DNA of 64,000 bases from Microbacterium azadirachtae. GTDB taxonomy: Bacteria > Actinomycetota > Actinomycetes > Actinomycetales > Microbacteriaceae. The DNA is taken from assembly GCF_000956505.1 (NCBI RefSeq), contig NZ_JYIX01000038.1, positions 1 to 64,000 of the forward strand, given 5' to 3'. This document shows positions 55,055-62,973 of this stretch, piece after piece (position 1 is the first letter of the stretch; every line of letters starts with the position of its first letter). The notes beneath the pieces were generated by a model. That model was given only the letters and a program-made list of their open reading frames with translations. It searched no databases and was not told the DNA's origin. The translations under genes and the position numbers were made by a program.

Positions 55055-55132
55055 GCTCGGGCTCGGGACGCGACACGAGACCGTGATCGGCCGCGTACCC
55101 CCGGCCGCCTGGGGGCCGTCTGCGCGCGCTGC

Positions 55133-55534
55133 TCAGCGACGCGTCGGCGATCCGCTCCGCAGCACGAGCACGGTCGTGACCGCGAGCACGACGATCCCGA
55201 TCGCCTCCACGACGACGGTCTGGGGCACGAGGGTGAACGTCCAGACCTCGGTGATCCCGAACAGCCCCACGGTGAGAGCGAGCAGGAGCGCGCCGAGCGT
55301 CGCGATCAGGAACAGCAGGGACAGCACCGTCGAGGCCTGCAGGAGCCTTCCGCGGAGCAGGGCCATCGCCACCGCGAGCGCGAGCGCCGCGACGGCGTTG
55401 AGCACGAACAGCACGCCGAGGATCCCGCCGACCCCGTCGAACACGAGGAAGAGGTGGATCCCGCCGGTGGCGAGGAGGACGAGCGTGCTGAGGATCCGCA
55501 TGACCCGCAGCGCCGGGGTGGTGGTCGACGTCAT
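55133..55534 (-). CDS. Small four-helix membrane protein
   Basis: A 133-residue protein with four hydrophobic helices (LSTLVLLATGGIHLFLVFDG; GVLFVLNAVAALALAVAMAL; VLSLLFLIATLGALLLALTV; VVVEAIGIVVLAVTTVLVL). No family recognised. It follows the CDP-alcohol phosphatidyltransferase gene by 4 bases and is probably co-expressed with it. Confidence 0.75.
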   Translation of the reverse strand: MTSTTTPALRVMRILSTLVLLATGGIHLFLVFDGVGGILGVLFVLNAVAALALAVAMALLRGRLLQASTVLSLLFLIATLGALLLALTVGLFGITEVWTFTLVPQTVVVEAIGIVVLAVTTVLVLRSGSPTRR

Positions 55535-55538
55535 CGTG

Positions 55539-56285
55539 CTACCTGCTTCCGTCTCGAGCCGAGGCCTTCTGGAGTGACACGAGGCGCGCGTCCGTGCGGT
55601 TCATCCGCACCGTCCAGAGGACGTCGCGCCCGAACGACTCGAGCAGCAGCAGGAGCGCCCCGGCCGCCACGATGACGGCGACGACCGGGGGCAGCACCTG
55701 CGCCGCGATGACGGCGAGCACGATGCCGCAGACCGCGGCGACGACCTTGCGCCAGTACCGGTACGGCAGGGTGCGACCGAGGGACGGCAGCACCCACGTG
55801 GCGGCGACGAACGCGTAGCGCATGAGACCGATCGCGAGCACCCAGCCGCCCACGAACCGCGCGTCGTACACGCACAGCACGAGCAGCAGGAACGCGTCGA
55901 CCTCCATGTCGAAGCGGGCGCCGAGCTCGCTCACGCTGTCGGTGCGGCGCGCGACATACCCGTCCACGCCGTCGAGGGCCAGCGCGACGGCCACGATCGT
56001 CACGAGGAGCACGGAGGGGATCCCGCCGGTGAGCGACGTCACGACGATGCCCGTCGCGACCCCGACGAGCATCGACCGGGTGGCTGTGACCGCGTTGGCG
56101 GCGCCGAAGCGCGTGCTGGCGCGGCGCCGGAGTCCTCGCGAGACCAGCACGGAGGACACGACCAGGTAGCCGAGCGCAGCCGCCCATCCCGCGGGGGAGA
56201 GCGGCGTCGAAAGGGCACCGACCACGAGCAGCACGAGTACTCCTGCGGCCACCCAGAACCAGGGCGTGAACTGAACCTTTCGCAT
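55539..56285 (-). CDS. CDP-alcohol phosphatidyltransferase family protein
   Basis: A 248-residue membrane enzyme. The signature DG-x2-DG-x2-AR...G-x3-D-x3-D is present: DGVDGYVARRTDSVSELGAR, then FDMEVDAFL. It has about six helices. These enzymes move a CDP-linked group to an alcohol (for example CDP-diacylglycerol to inositol or glycerol phosphate). The alcohol is unknown. Start ATG 56285 with GGAGG. It is divergent from the MDR gene, with a 20-base gap. Confidence 0.85.
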   Translation of the reverse strand: MRKVQFTPWFWVAAGVLVLLVVGALSTPLSPAGWAAALGYLVVSSVLVSRGLRRRASTRFGAANAVTATRSMLVGVATGIVVTSLTGGIPSVLLVTIVAVALALDGVDGYVARRTDSVSELGARFDMEVDAFLLLVLCVYDARFVGGWVLAIGLMRYAFVAATWVLPSLGRTLPYRYWRKVVAAVCGIVLAVIAAQVLPPVVAVIVAAGALLLLLESFGRDVLWTVRMNRTDARLVSLQKASARDGSR

Positions 56286-56305
56286 CCGGCCTCCGTGTTA
56301 CTTTC

Positions 56306-57337
56306 ATGGTAGTCATGGGTGACACGACGCAGCGGGCGGTCGAGGTTCACGCGGATCGCTCGGAGGCGGCGACCGCGTGGTGGACGACGGGCCATGGCCG
56401 CGGGGAGTTCCGGAGTGAGCCGGTGCGGTCTCCCGGTCCTCGTGAGGCCTCGGTGCGCACCCTCTGGACGGGGATCAGCCGCGGCACGGAGTCGCTCGTC
56501 GCGCGCGGCATGGTCCCTCCCTCCGAGCAGGAACGCATGCGCGCGCCCTTCCAGGACGGCGACTTCCCGTTCCCGGTCAAGTACGGCTATTTGAACGTCG
56601 GAGTGGTCGAGGAGGGGCCGGCCGCGCTGCGCGGGCGGACGGTGTTCGCGCTGCTCCCGCACCAGTCCCGGTACGTCGCATCCGTGGAGTCCCTGGTTCC
56701 CGTGCCGAGCGGTGTCCCGGCGCGGCGTGCGGTGCTCGCGGGCGCGGTGGAGACTGCGGTGAACGTGCTCTGGGACGCGGCCCCCGCCGTCGGCGACCGC
56801 GTGCTCATCGTCGGGGCCGGGATGATCGGCTGCGCCCTGGCGCGACTGGCCTGCCGGATCCCCGGTGCCGAGGTCACCGTCGTCGATGTCGATCCGGAGA
56901 AGCAGCACGTCGTGGAGGCGCTCGGTGCGCGGTTCGCCGGCGCCGCGGATCCGCCCGGCGAGGCCGACGTGGTGATCGAGGCCAGCGGCTCCGGTGCGGG
57001 GTTGCAGATCGCGCTGCAGAGCGCGCCCACGGACGGCGAGATCGTCGTGGCGAGCTGGTACGGCGCCGGACCCGTGCCGCTCGAACTCGGCGCGGACTTC
57101 CACTCCCGCCGACTGAGGATCCGGTCGAGCCAGGTCGGGGCGGTCGCGGCGAGCCATCGAGCCCGGTGGACGACGCGGGACCGATTGACCCTCGCGCTCC
57201 GACTTCTGGAGGACCCCGCGTTCGACCTGCTGCTCGGGGCGACCGCATCCTGGCGACAGCTGCCCGAAGTGACCGCGGGTCTCGCCGACGGGACGGCGGC
57301 AGAGCTCTGCCAGACCATCGATTGGAGCAGGGAATGA
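56306..57337 (+). CDS. Zinc-less MDR (alcohol dehydrogenase-like) reductase
   Basis: A 343-residue medium-chain dehydrogenase. Its N-terminal region reads [16 protein letters not shown], without the usual catalytic-zinc Cys. The nucleotide site is [17 protein letters not shown] with VVDVDPEK after it. This resembles BchC-type and other zinc-free MDRs. Start ATG 56306; ATG 56315 nine bases later is as likely. It is the first gene of a seven-gene overlapping operon ending at 62938. Confidence 0.8.
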   Translation: MVVMGDTTQRAVEVHADRSEAATAWWTTGHGRGEFRSEPVRSPGPREASVRTLWTGISRGTESLVARGMVPPSEQERMRAPFQDGDFPFPVKYGYLNVGVVEEGPAALRGRTVFALLPHQSRYVASVESLVPVPSGVPARRAVLAGAVETAVNVLWDAAPAVGDRVLIVGAGMIGCALARLACRIPGAEVTVVDVDPEKQHVVEALGARFAGAADPPGEADVVIEASGSGAGLQIALQSAPTDGEIVVASWYGAGPVPLELGADFHSRRLRIRSSQVGAVAASHRARWTTRDRLTLALRLLEDPAFDLLLGATASWRQLPEVTAGLADGTAAELCQTIDWSRE

Positions 57338-57729
57338 CTTTCGCCGTGACCGTCCGCGATCACCTGATGATCGCCCACAGCCTCCGCGGCGAGGTCTTCG
57401 GCCCCGCGCAGCGGCTGCATGGCGCGACCTATGTCGTCGACGCCTCGTTCCGCGCCGCGGCGCTCGATCCGCACGGGATCGTCGTGGACATCGGGCGGGC
57501 TTCGGAGGCGCTGAGGGAGATCGTCGGCGCGCTGTCGTATCGAAACCTCGACGACGAGCCCGACCTCGAGGGCGTCAACACCACGACAGAACGGCTGTGC
57601 CAGATCATCGGCGACAGGCTCGCGGAGCGCGTGCGCGATGGCGGTCTCGGCGATGCCCGGCTGACCGGCATCGCGGTGACGCTGCACGAGTCGCACATCG
57701 CCTGGGCGTCCTACGAGGTGACGATGTGA
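57334..57729 (+). CDS. 6-pyruvoyltetrahydropterin synthase / QueD-like protein lacking classical catalytic residues
   Basis: A 131-residue T-fold protein. Conserved with QueD/PTPS are H15 (LMIAHSL), the first His of the HGH motif (H29 in RLHGATY) and E119 in [13 protein letters not shown]. Missing are the second Zn-ligand His (A31), the catalytic Cys (A25) and the catalytic Asp-His pair (S68-Y69 in [10 protein letters not shown]). So it is unlikely to be a normal synthase. The ATG start overlaps the MDR stop (ATGA). Confidence 0.8.
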   Translation: MTFAVTVRDHLMIAHSLRGEVFGPAQRLHGATYVVDASFRAAALDPHGIVVDIGRASEALREIVGALSYRNLDDEPDLEGVNTTTERLCQIIGDRLAERVRDGGLGDARLTGIAVTLHESHIAWASYEVTM

Positions 57730-58754
57730 CCGGCCGTCCGCTCACCTTCCTCGTCCCGGAGGGGATCGACGACCCCGCACGGGTGAGCGGCGGAAACGTG
57801 TACGACCGGCGCATGCGCGACGGTCTGGGCTCCCGCGGGTGGCGGGTCACGACCGTCGAGACGAGCGATGGCTCTGGTGCGACGAGCGCGCTTCGCGAGG
57901 TGCCGCGCGGAGCGACGGTGCTGGTGGACGGCCTCGTCGCCCTCAGGGCGCCCGAGGCGGTCGCCGCGGCGGCGGCCCGTGTGCGGACGGTGGTCCTCGC
58001 GCACATGGTCGCGGCCGCGTTCCCCGACGCGACCGCGCCGACCGTGGCCGCCGAGCGTCTGGCGCTGACGGCGGCCGGCCACGTCGTCGTGACGAGCCGG
58101 TGGACCGCGGAAGAGCTCCACCGCCGCGGGCTGGCGGCGCCTGATCGGGTGACGATCGCGCCCCCGGGAGTCGATGTGCCGGCAGAGCATTCGCTCTCCG
58201 CTGCGGGAAAGGAGCCGCCCCGGCTCGATCTCCTCTGCGTCGGCGTCGTGGCGCCGCACAAGGGGCAGGACGTGCTGCTCGCCGCACTCGACCGGTTGCA
58301 GGGACGGGGCTGGACGTGCCGGATCGTCGGATCCTCGCGGCCCTTCGGCGCCTTCGCCTCCTCGGTGACGCGCGCCGCGCAGCGGTTCTCCGGCAGGGTG
58401 CAGCTCACCGGGGTGCTGGACGGTCCGCAGCTCGCCGCGGAGTATCGTCGCAGCGCGCTGCTCGTGGCGCCGTCCCGCGTGGAGAGCTCCGGCATGGCGA
58501 TCGCCGAGGCCCGCGGCCACGGCGTGCCGGTCCTCGCGGCACAGGTGGGTGGCATCCCCGACACCGTGGCCGGAGGAGGGGCCGTCCTCGTCCCACCCGG
58601 CGACCCCGTCGCCCTCGCCGCCGCCCTCGACGCGTGGATGATGGATCCGGCTCTGCGCCGGAGGCTCCGCGCCGAGGCCCGCGCGGCGCGCGCCGGTCTT
58701 CCGACCTGGGCCGGCACGGTGGCCGCCCTGTCCACGGCGCTGGAGTCGTCATGA
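57726..58754 (+). CDS. GT4-type glycosyltransferase
   Basis: A 342-residue GT-B enzyme. N-terminal domain shows [11 protein letters not shown]; the C-terminal domain has [17 protein letters not shown], the linked [20 protein letters not shown] (E-x7-E motif: ESSGMAIAE) and [13 protein letters not shown]. It transfers a sugar from a nucleotide sugar. Start GTG 57726, inside the PTPS stop overlap. Confidence 0.85.
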   Translation: MTGRPLTFLVPEGIDDPARVSGGNVYDRRMRDGLGSRGWRVTTVETSDGSGATSALREVPRGATVLVDGLVALRAPEAVAAAAARVRTVVLAHMVAAAFPDATAPTVAAERLALTAAGHVVVTSRWTAEELHRRGLAAPDRVTIAPPGVDVPAEHSLSAAGKEPPRLDLLCVGVVAPHKGQDVLLAALDRLQGRGWTCRIVGSSRPFGAFASSVTRAAQRFSGRVQLTGVLDGPQLAAEYRRSALLVAPSRVESSGMAIAEARGHGVPVLAAQVGGIPDTVAGGGAVLVPPGDPVALAAALDAWMMDPALRRRLRAEARAARAGLPTWAGTVAALSTALESS

Positions 58755-59566
58755 GCTCGCTCTCGACAACCACCCCGTCCTGGCTCGCGCTGCGCGCCTC
58801 CGCGGACGACACCGCACGCTCGACCGAGCTCGCCGCTCAGCTCGCACGCCTGTTCCCGCTCGGGCCGGTCGTACTGCACGACCTCGGAACCGGCACCGGC
58901 GGCATGATCCGGTGGCTCGCACCGCGGCTGCCCGGTCCGCAGGAATGGGTGCTGCGCGACGGGGATCCGGCGATACTCGACCATCTCGACCTCGACGCCG
59001 TCACCGACGATGCCGGGCGGCCGATCCGCGTCACCGCGCTCGTCGAGGCTCTCGAGACCCTGGAGCTCCGGGCGTTCGACGGTGCGTCCGCGGTGACGGC
59101 CTCGGCACTGCTCGACGTCGTCACCCGCGAGGAGGCGGCCCGCATCGTGCGCGCATGCGTCGAGGCCCGCGTTCCCGCGCTGTTCAGCCTCTCCGTGACG
59201 GGGGCGGTGGTCCTCGATCCTCCCGATGCCCTCGACGCCGCGATCGGAGACGCCTTCAATGCGCACCAGAGGCGGGACGCCGAAGGGCGCCGGCTCCTGG
59301 GGCCGGACGCGGCATCGGTTCTGACACGACTGTTCTCCGATGCCGGGTGGCGCACCCGCACGGCCTCGGCGCCGTGGCATCTCGGCGCGGCGGACACGCC
59401 TCTGACCGCCGCCTGGTTGGACGGCTGGGTCGGCGCGGCCGTCGAGCAGCGTCCCGAGCTCGCCGACGAGGCCGAGGCCTATCTCGTGCGCAGAGCCGCG
59501 CACCTCGCCGAGGGCGCCCTGCGCGTCACCGTCTCGCACCAGGACGTGCTCGCATGGCCGCGGTGA
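58751..59566 (+). CDS. SAM-dependent methyltransferase
   Basis: A 271-residue class I methyltransferase. Motif I is VVLHDLGTGTGGMIRWLAPR (about 38-57). Later segments (LRDGDPAILDHLDLD, ALLDVVTREEAARIV) fit the rest of the fold. No substrate can be read. ATGA overlap with the glycosyltransferase stop. Confidence 0.8.
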   Translation: MSSLSTTTPSWLALRASADDTARSTELAAQLARLFPLGPVVLHDLGTGTGGMIRWLAPRLPGPQEWVLRDGDPAILDHLDLDAVTDDAGRPIRVTALVEALETLELRAFDGASAVTASALLDVVTREEAARIVRACVEARVPALFSLSVTGAVVLDPPDALDAAIGDAFNAHQRRDAEGRRLLGPDAASVLTRLFSDAGWRTRTASAPWHLGAADTPLTAAWLDGWVGAAVEQRPELADEAEAYLVRRAAHLAEGALRVTVSHQDVLAWPR

Positions 59567-60519
59567 GTCCTGCTCCCGAGGGCGTCGCCGCACACGCGCC
59601 GGCCGCATCGGAGACGGGGCGCAACCGCCCGAGGATCCGTCTGGCCCTCCGCGTCGGCGCAGGGATCGCGATCCTCCTCGCGACCGCGCTGGTCGTCGGC
59701 TTCGGCCCCTTCCTGCGGGGGATCGCCGCGATCTCGCCGCTGTCCGTGCTGGCGGCCCTCGCGCTGGCGGTGATCGCGACCGCGGCCGCCGCCTGGCGCT
59801 GGCGGGTCGTCGCGACCGGGTACGGACTGACGCTGAGCCGGCGCGCGGCGTTCACCGCCTACTACCGGTCGCAGTTCCTCAACGCGGTGCTGCCGGCGGG
59901 CGTTCTCGGCGACGTGCATCGCGCATGGGAGCACGGCCGCGATCAGACCCGCGTGGGCGACGCGGCGCGCGCGGTGGCCGTCGAGCGGACCCTCGGGCAG
60001 CTCGTTCAGATCGTGCTGACGCTCGCAATCCTGCTGCCGCTGGGCTTCGGGTCCTCGCTCGTGCCGCTCGTGTGGTGTGCGGCGGTGATCGCGGTCGTGG
60101 TCGCCGTCGTGGCGGCATCCGCAGCGCTCCTGCCAGGTCCGCGGCGGTTGCTGCGGCGGGAGTGGGCACTGCTGCGCCCTGTGCTGACCCGACCTGCGGC
60201 GCTGTCGGCGATCGTCCTGGCATCGGTCCTGGTGGTCACGTCGCACGTCGCACTGTTCGTCGTGGCGGCCCTCGCGGTCGGTCTTCCGGTCGGCGGCGGA
60301 ACCGCGGCCGTCGGACTCGTCGTGCTGGCGGCGTCCGCGATCCCCCTCAACATCGGCGGCTGGGGGCCGCGGGAGGCGGTCGCCGGAGCCGCCTTCGCGC
60401 TCGCCGGCCTCGGCGCATCCGTCGGCGTGTCCGTTTCGACGGCGTTCGGCGTGCTGGCCCTCATCGGCGTCGTTCCGGGCGCGGTCGTGCTGTTGCTCGA
60501 ACGGAGGAGGAGGTCATGA
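59554..60519 (+). CDS. YbhN-like membrane protein (lysylphosphatidylglycerol-synthase TM family)
   Basis: A 321-residue membrane protein with about eight helices. The signature AYYRSQFLNAVLPAGVLGDV and VERTLGQLVQIV match the LPG-synthase transmembrane (UPF0104) family. NIGGWGPREAVAGAAFAL is the other conserved block. Family members are thought to move lipids or lipid-linked products across membranes. Start ATG 59554; GTG 59563 overlaps the upstream stop as GTGA and is an alternative. Confidence 0.8.
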   Translation: MAAVSPAPEGVAAHAPAASETGRNRPRIRLALRVGAGIAILLATALVVGFGPFLRGIAAISPLSVLAALALAVIATAAAAWRWRVVATGYGLTLSRRAAFTAYYRSQFLNAVLPAGVLGDVHRAWEHGRDQTRVGDAARAVAVERTLGQLVQIVLTLAILLPLGFGSSLVPLVWCAAVIAVVVAVVAASAALLPGPRRLLRREWALLRPVLTRPAALSAIVLASVLVVTSHVALFVVAALAVGLPVGGGTAAVGLVVLAASAIPLNIGGWGPREAVAGAAFALAGLGASVGVSVSTAFGVLALIGVVPGAVVLLLERRRRS

Positions 60520-61268
60520 GCGTACGTCCGTACGTGACGCTCAGCTGCGCGATGTCGATCGACGGGTACCTCGACGGCTCGGCCCCGCGTCGCCTCGCGA
60601 TGTCGAACGAGGCCGACTTCGACCGCGTCGACGAGGTGCGCTCCCGCAACGACGCGATCATGGTGGGTGCGTCGACGGTGCGCAGGGACAATCCGCGGCT
60701 GCTCGTGCGCGACGCCGGACGGCGCGCACGACGGCTGTCCTCCGGGTGCGCCGTGTCGCCTGTGAAGGTGACGGTGACGGCATCGGGCGAGCTCTCTCCT
60801 GATGCCGCGTTCTTCACCGTGGGCGACGTGCCGCGCCTCGTGTACACGCCGTCGGAGGGCGAGCGCAGACTGCGCGCCCGGCTCGGCGACCGGGCGACCG
60901 TGGTCGGTCTCGGCACGCAGGTCACGATGGCTGCCTTGCTCGATGACCTCGGCGAGCGCCGCGCGGTCCGCCGGCTCATGGTCGAGGGCGGCGGGACCGT
61001 GCTCACGCAGTTCCTGCAGGCCGATCTCGTCGACGAGCTGCAGCTCGTGATCGCGCCGTTCTTCGTCGGGGAACCCGGTGCCCCTCGGGCTGCCGCTGCG
61101 GGGCGGTACCCGTGGACGGCCTCACGTCGTGCGCGTCTGGCCGACACTCAGCAGATCGGCGACGTGGTGCTCCTGCGCTATGCGCTGTCGGATCGCTGCG
61201 ACGTCAGGCCGGATCCGGGTGGAACCGCCACCGCGGATGACGCGGCAGCTTCTTCCGAACGCCTATGA
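60516..61268 (+). CDS. RibD C-terminal-domain (dihydrofolate reductase-like) reductase
   Basis: A 250-residue protein: PYVTLSCAMSIDGYLDG at the N-terminus, DAIMVGASTVRRDNPRLLVR, and VRRLMVEGGGTVLTQFL (the NADPH/substrate loop). This is the RibD reductase domain without the deaminase. It would reduce a pyrimidine- or pterin-like substrate with NADPH. Start ATG 60516 with GGAGGAGG, overlapping the upstream stop. Confidence 0.85.
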   Translation: MSVRPYVTLSCAMSIDGYLDGSAPRRLAMSNEADFDRVDEVRSRNDAIMVGASTVRRDNPRLLVRDAGRRARRLSSGCAVSPVKVTVTASGELSPDAAFFTVGDVPRLVYTPSEGERRLRARLGDRATVVGLGTQVTMAALLDDLGERRAVRRLMVEGGGTVLTQFLQADLVDELQLVIAPFFVGEPGAPRAAAAGRYPWTASRRARLADTQQIGDVVLLRYALSDRCDVRPDPGGTATADDAAASSERL

Positions 61269-62938
61269 GCACCTCCGTCCGGGGCCGGATCCCCTCGGCA
61301 TCGCGCCTCGGTTCGTCCTCGCGGCGGGGGAGCGGCTTTGCCGCGAAGGCGGTCGCGGTCGCGGCACTCGTCATGGTCCCGCTCGCTCCCGGGCTGCTGG
61401 CTGCGGACCGATCCGCCGCGGGGTCGGCCGGTCTCATCGGCATCCCGGTGGAGTCCCTCCTGATCGTGCTTCTGCTCGTGATCGTGCCGTGGCGAGCGGT
61501 GCGCCGCGTCCTCGCCGGGATCTTCGGCGCGTTCGTCACCGCCGCGCTCGTGCTCACAGGGGTCGACCGCGGCTTCCGGGCGACCGTCGGCACCCCCTTC
61601 GTCCTCGTGGACTGGCCTCAACTCGGATCCGCCTACGGGGTGGTCGTCGACGCGGTGGGCGCCTTCTCCGCCCAGTTGATCCTCGTCGGCCTGCTGTGCG
61701 CGATCCTCGCGTGCGCGACGCTGCTGGCCTGGGCCGCGATGCGCGTCGCGCGCATGGTGCGCACGCGTGCGGCGGGACGGGCCGTGATCGCCGCACTCGC
61801 GGTCGTCTGGCTGGTCGCGGGCGCCGTGGCGCCGCTGCCGACGGGCGCTCCGCTCGCCGCGGCCGCAGCTGTCGGATCCGTCGAGACCGCGGTGACGCGC
61901 ACCGAGAGCGTGCTCGCGGCGCAGGCGGCGGTCGCGCGCGCGATCTCGGAGGATCCGTTCGCGGATGTGCCGTCCACGCGGCTCCTTGCGGGACTCCGCG
62001 GCAAGGACGTCGTCATCGCGTTCGTCGAGAGCTACGGCCGGGTCGCTCTCGAGGGGCAGGGGATCGCCGAGGGCGTGACGGATGTGCTGCGCGCCGGGAA
62101 CTCCTCCCTCGCCGCCGAGGGGTACACCGCGCGCAGTGCCTGGCTCACGTCGCCCACCTATGGCGGGCTCAGCTGGCTCGCGCACGGGACGCTGCAGACG
62201 GGCGTGTGGACGCCCACGCAGTCGTCGTACGACCAGCTCGTCGCGAGCGATCGTCTCTCGCTGAGCAGGGCCTTCGGCGACGCCGGGTGGCGGACGGTGT
62301 CCGACGTGCCCTCGGACTCCGAGACGTGGAGCATCGGGTCGTCGTTCTATCGCTACGACTCCTTGCTCGATGCCAGGGGCGTCGGCTATCGCGGGCCCGG
62401 TTTCGGATACGCCCGGATCCCGGACCAGTTCACGCTCAAGCACTTCGCCGACACCGAGCTCGCCGGGCCGCACGATCCCGTCATGGCCGAGATCGACCTG
62501 GTGTCGTCGCACACCCCGTGGGCGCCCCTGCCCCAGCTCGTGCCCTGGGAGCAGATCGGCGACGGGTCGGTCTACGACCCGCAGCCTGGTCAGAGCCAGT
62601 CCGCCGGCACGGTCTGGCAGAACGCGAAGACGGTCCAGCGCTTCTACGGCCAGTCGGTGCAGTACTCGCTCGGCTCCCTCTTCTCGTTCCTCGAGAACGT
62701 CGACGATCCGAATCTTGTGGTGATCGTCCTCGGCGATCACCAGCCCGCCGCGATCGTGAGCGGGCCCGGCGCCTCCCACGACGTGCCGATCAGCGTCATC
62801 GCCCGCGATCCGGCCGTCTTCACGGCGATCGACGACTGGGGCTGGACGCCGGGCCTGCGCCCGGGCGGCACCTCCCCGGTGTGGCGCATGGACGCCTTCC
62901 GGGATCGCCTGTTCACCGCGTTCAGCGAGAGGCCCTGA
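61265..62938 (+). CDS. Sulfatase-superfamily membrane enzyme
   Basis: A 557-residue protein. About four N-terminal helices are followed by an extracellular domain of the alkaline phosphatase/sulfatase superfamily: VVIAFVESYGRVAL (metal-binding E), SPTYGGLSWLAHGTLQTG (nucleophile region), DLVSSHTPWAPLP and LVVIVLGDHQPAA. The layout is like LtaS or phosphoethanolamine transferases, so it may add a phospho-group to a glycolipid or wall polymer. ATGA overlap with the RibD-C gene. Confidence 0.8.
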   Translation: MSTSVRGRIPSASRLGSSSRRGSGFAAKAVAVAALVMVPLAPGLLAADRSAAGSAGLIGIPVESLLIVLLLVIVPWRAVRRVLAGIFGAFVTAALVLTGVDRGFRATVGTPFVLVDWPQLGSAYGVVVDAVGAFSAQLILVGLLCAILACATLLAWAAMRVARMVRTRAAGRAVIAALAVVWLVAGAVAPLPTGAPLAAAAAVGSVETAVTRTESVLAAQAAVARAISEDPFADVPSTRLLAGLRGKDVVIAFVESYGRVALEGQGIAEGVTDVLRAGNSSLAAEGYTARSAWLTSPTYGGLSWLAHGTLQTGVWTPTQSSYDQLVASDRLSLSRAFGDAGWRTVSDVPSDSETWSIGSSFYRYDSLLDARGVGYRGPGFGYARIPDQFTLKHFADTELAGPHDPVMAEIDLVSSHTPWAPLPQLVPWEQIGDGSVYDPQPGQSQSAGTVWQNAKTVQRFYGQSVQYSLGSLFSFLENVDDPNLVVIVLGDHQPAAIVSGPGASHDVPISVIARDPAVFTAIDDWGWTPGLRPGGTSPVWRMDAFRDRLFTAFSERP

Positions 62939-62961
62939 ACGGAAGCGGGGGAGGGGGCACG

Positions 62962-62967
62962 TAGGCT
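62962..62967 (+). promoter_or_regulatory. Candidate -10 box, leaderless pta mRNA
   Basis: TAGGCT, then exactly six bases (GAGGGC), then GTG 62974. Confidence 0.45.
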
Positions 62968-62973
62968 GAGGGC

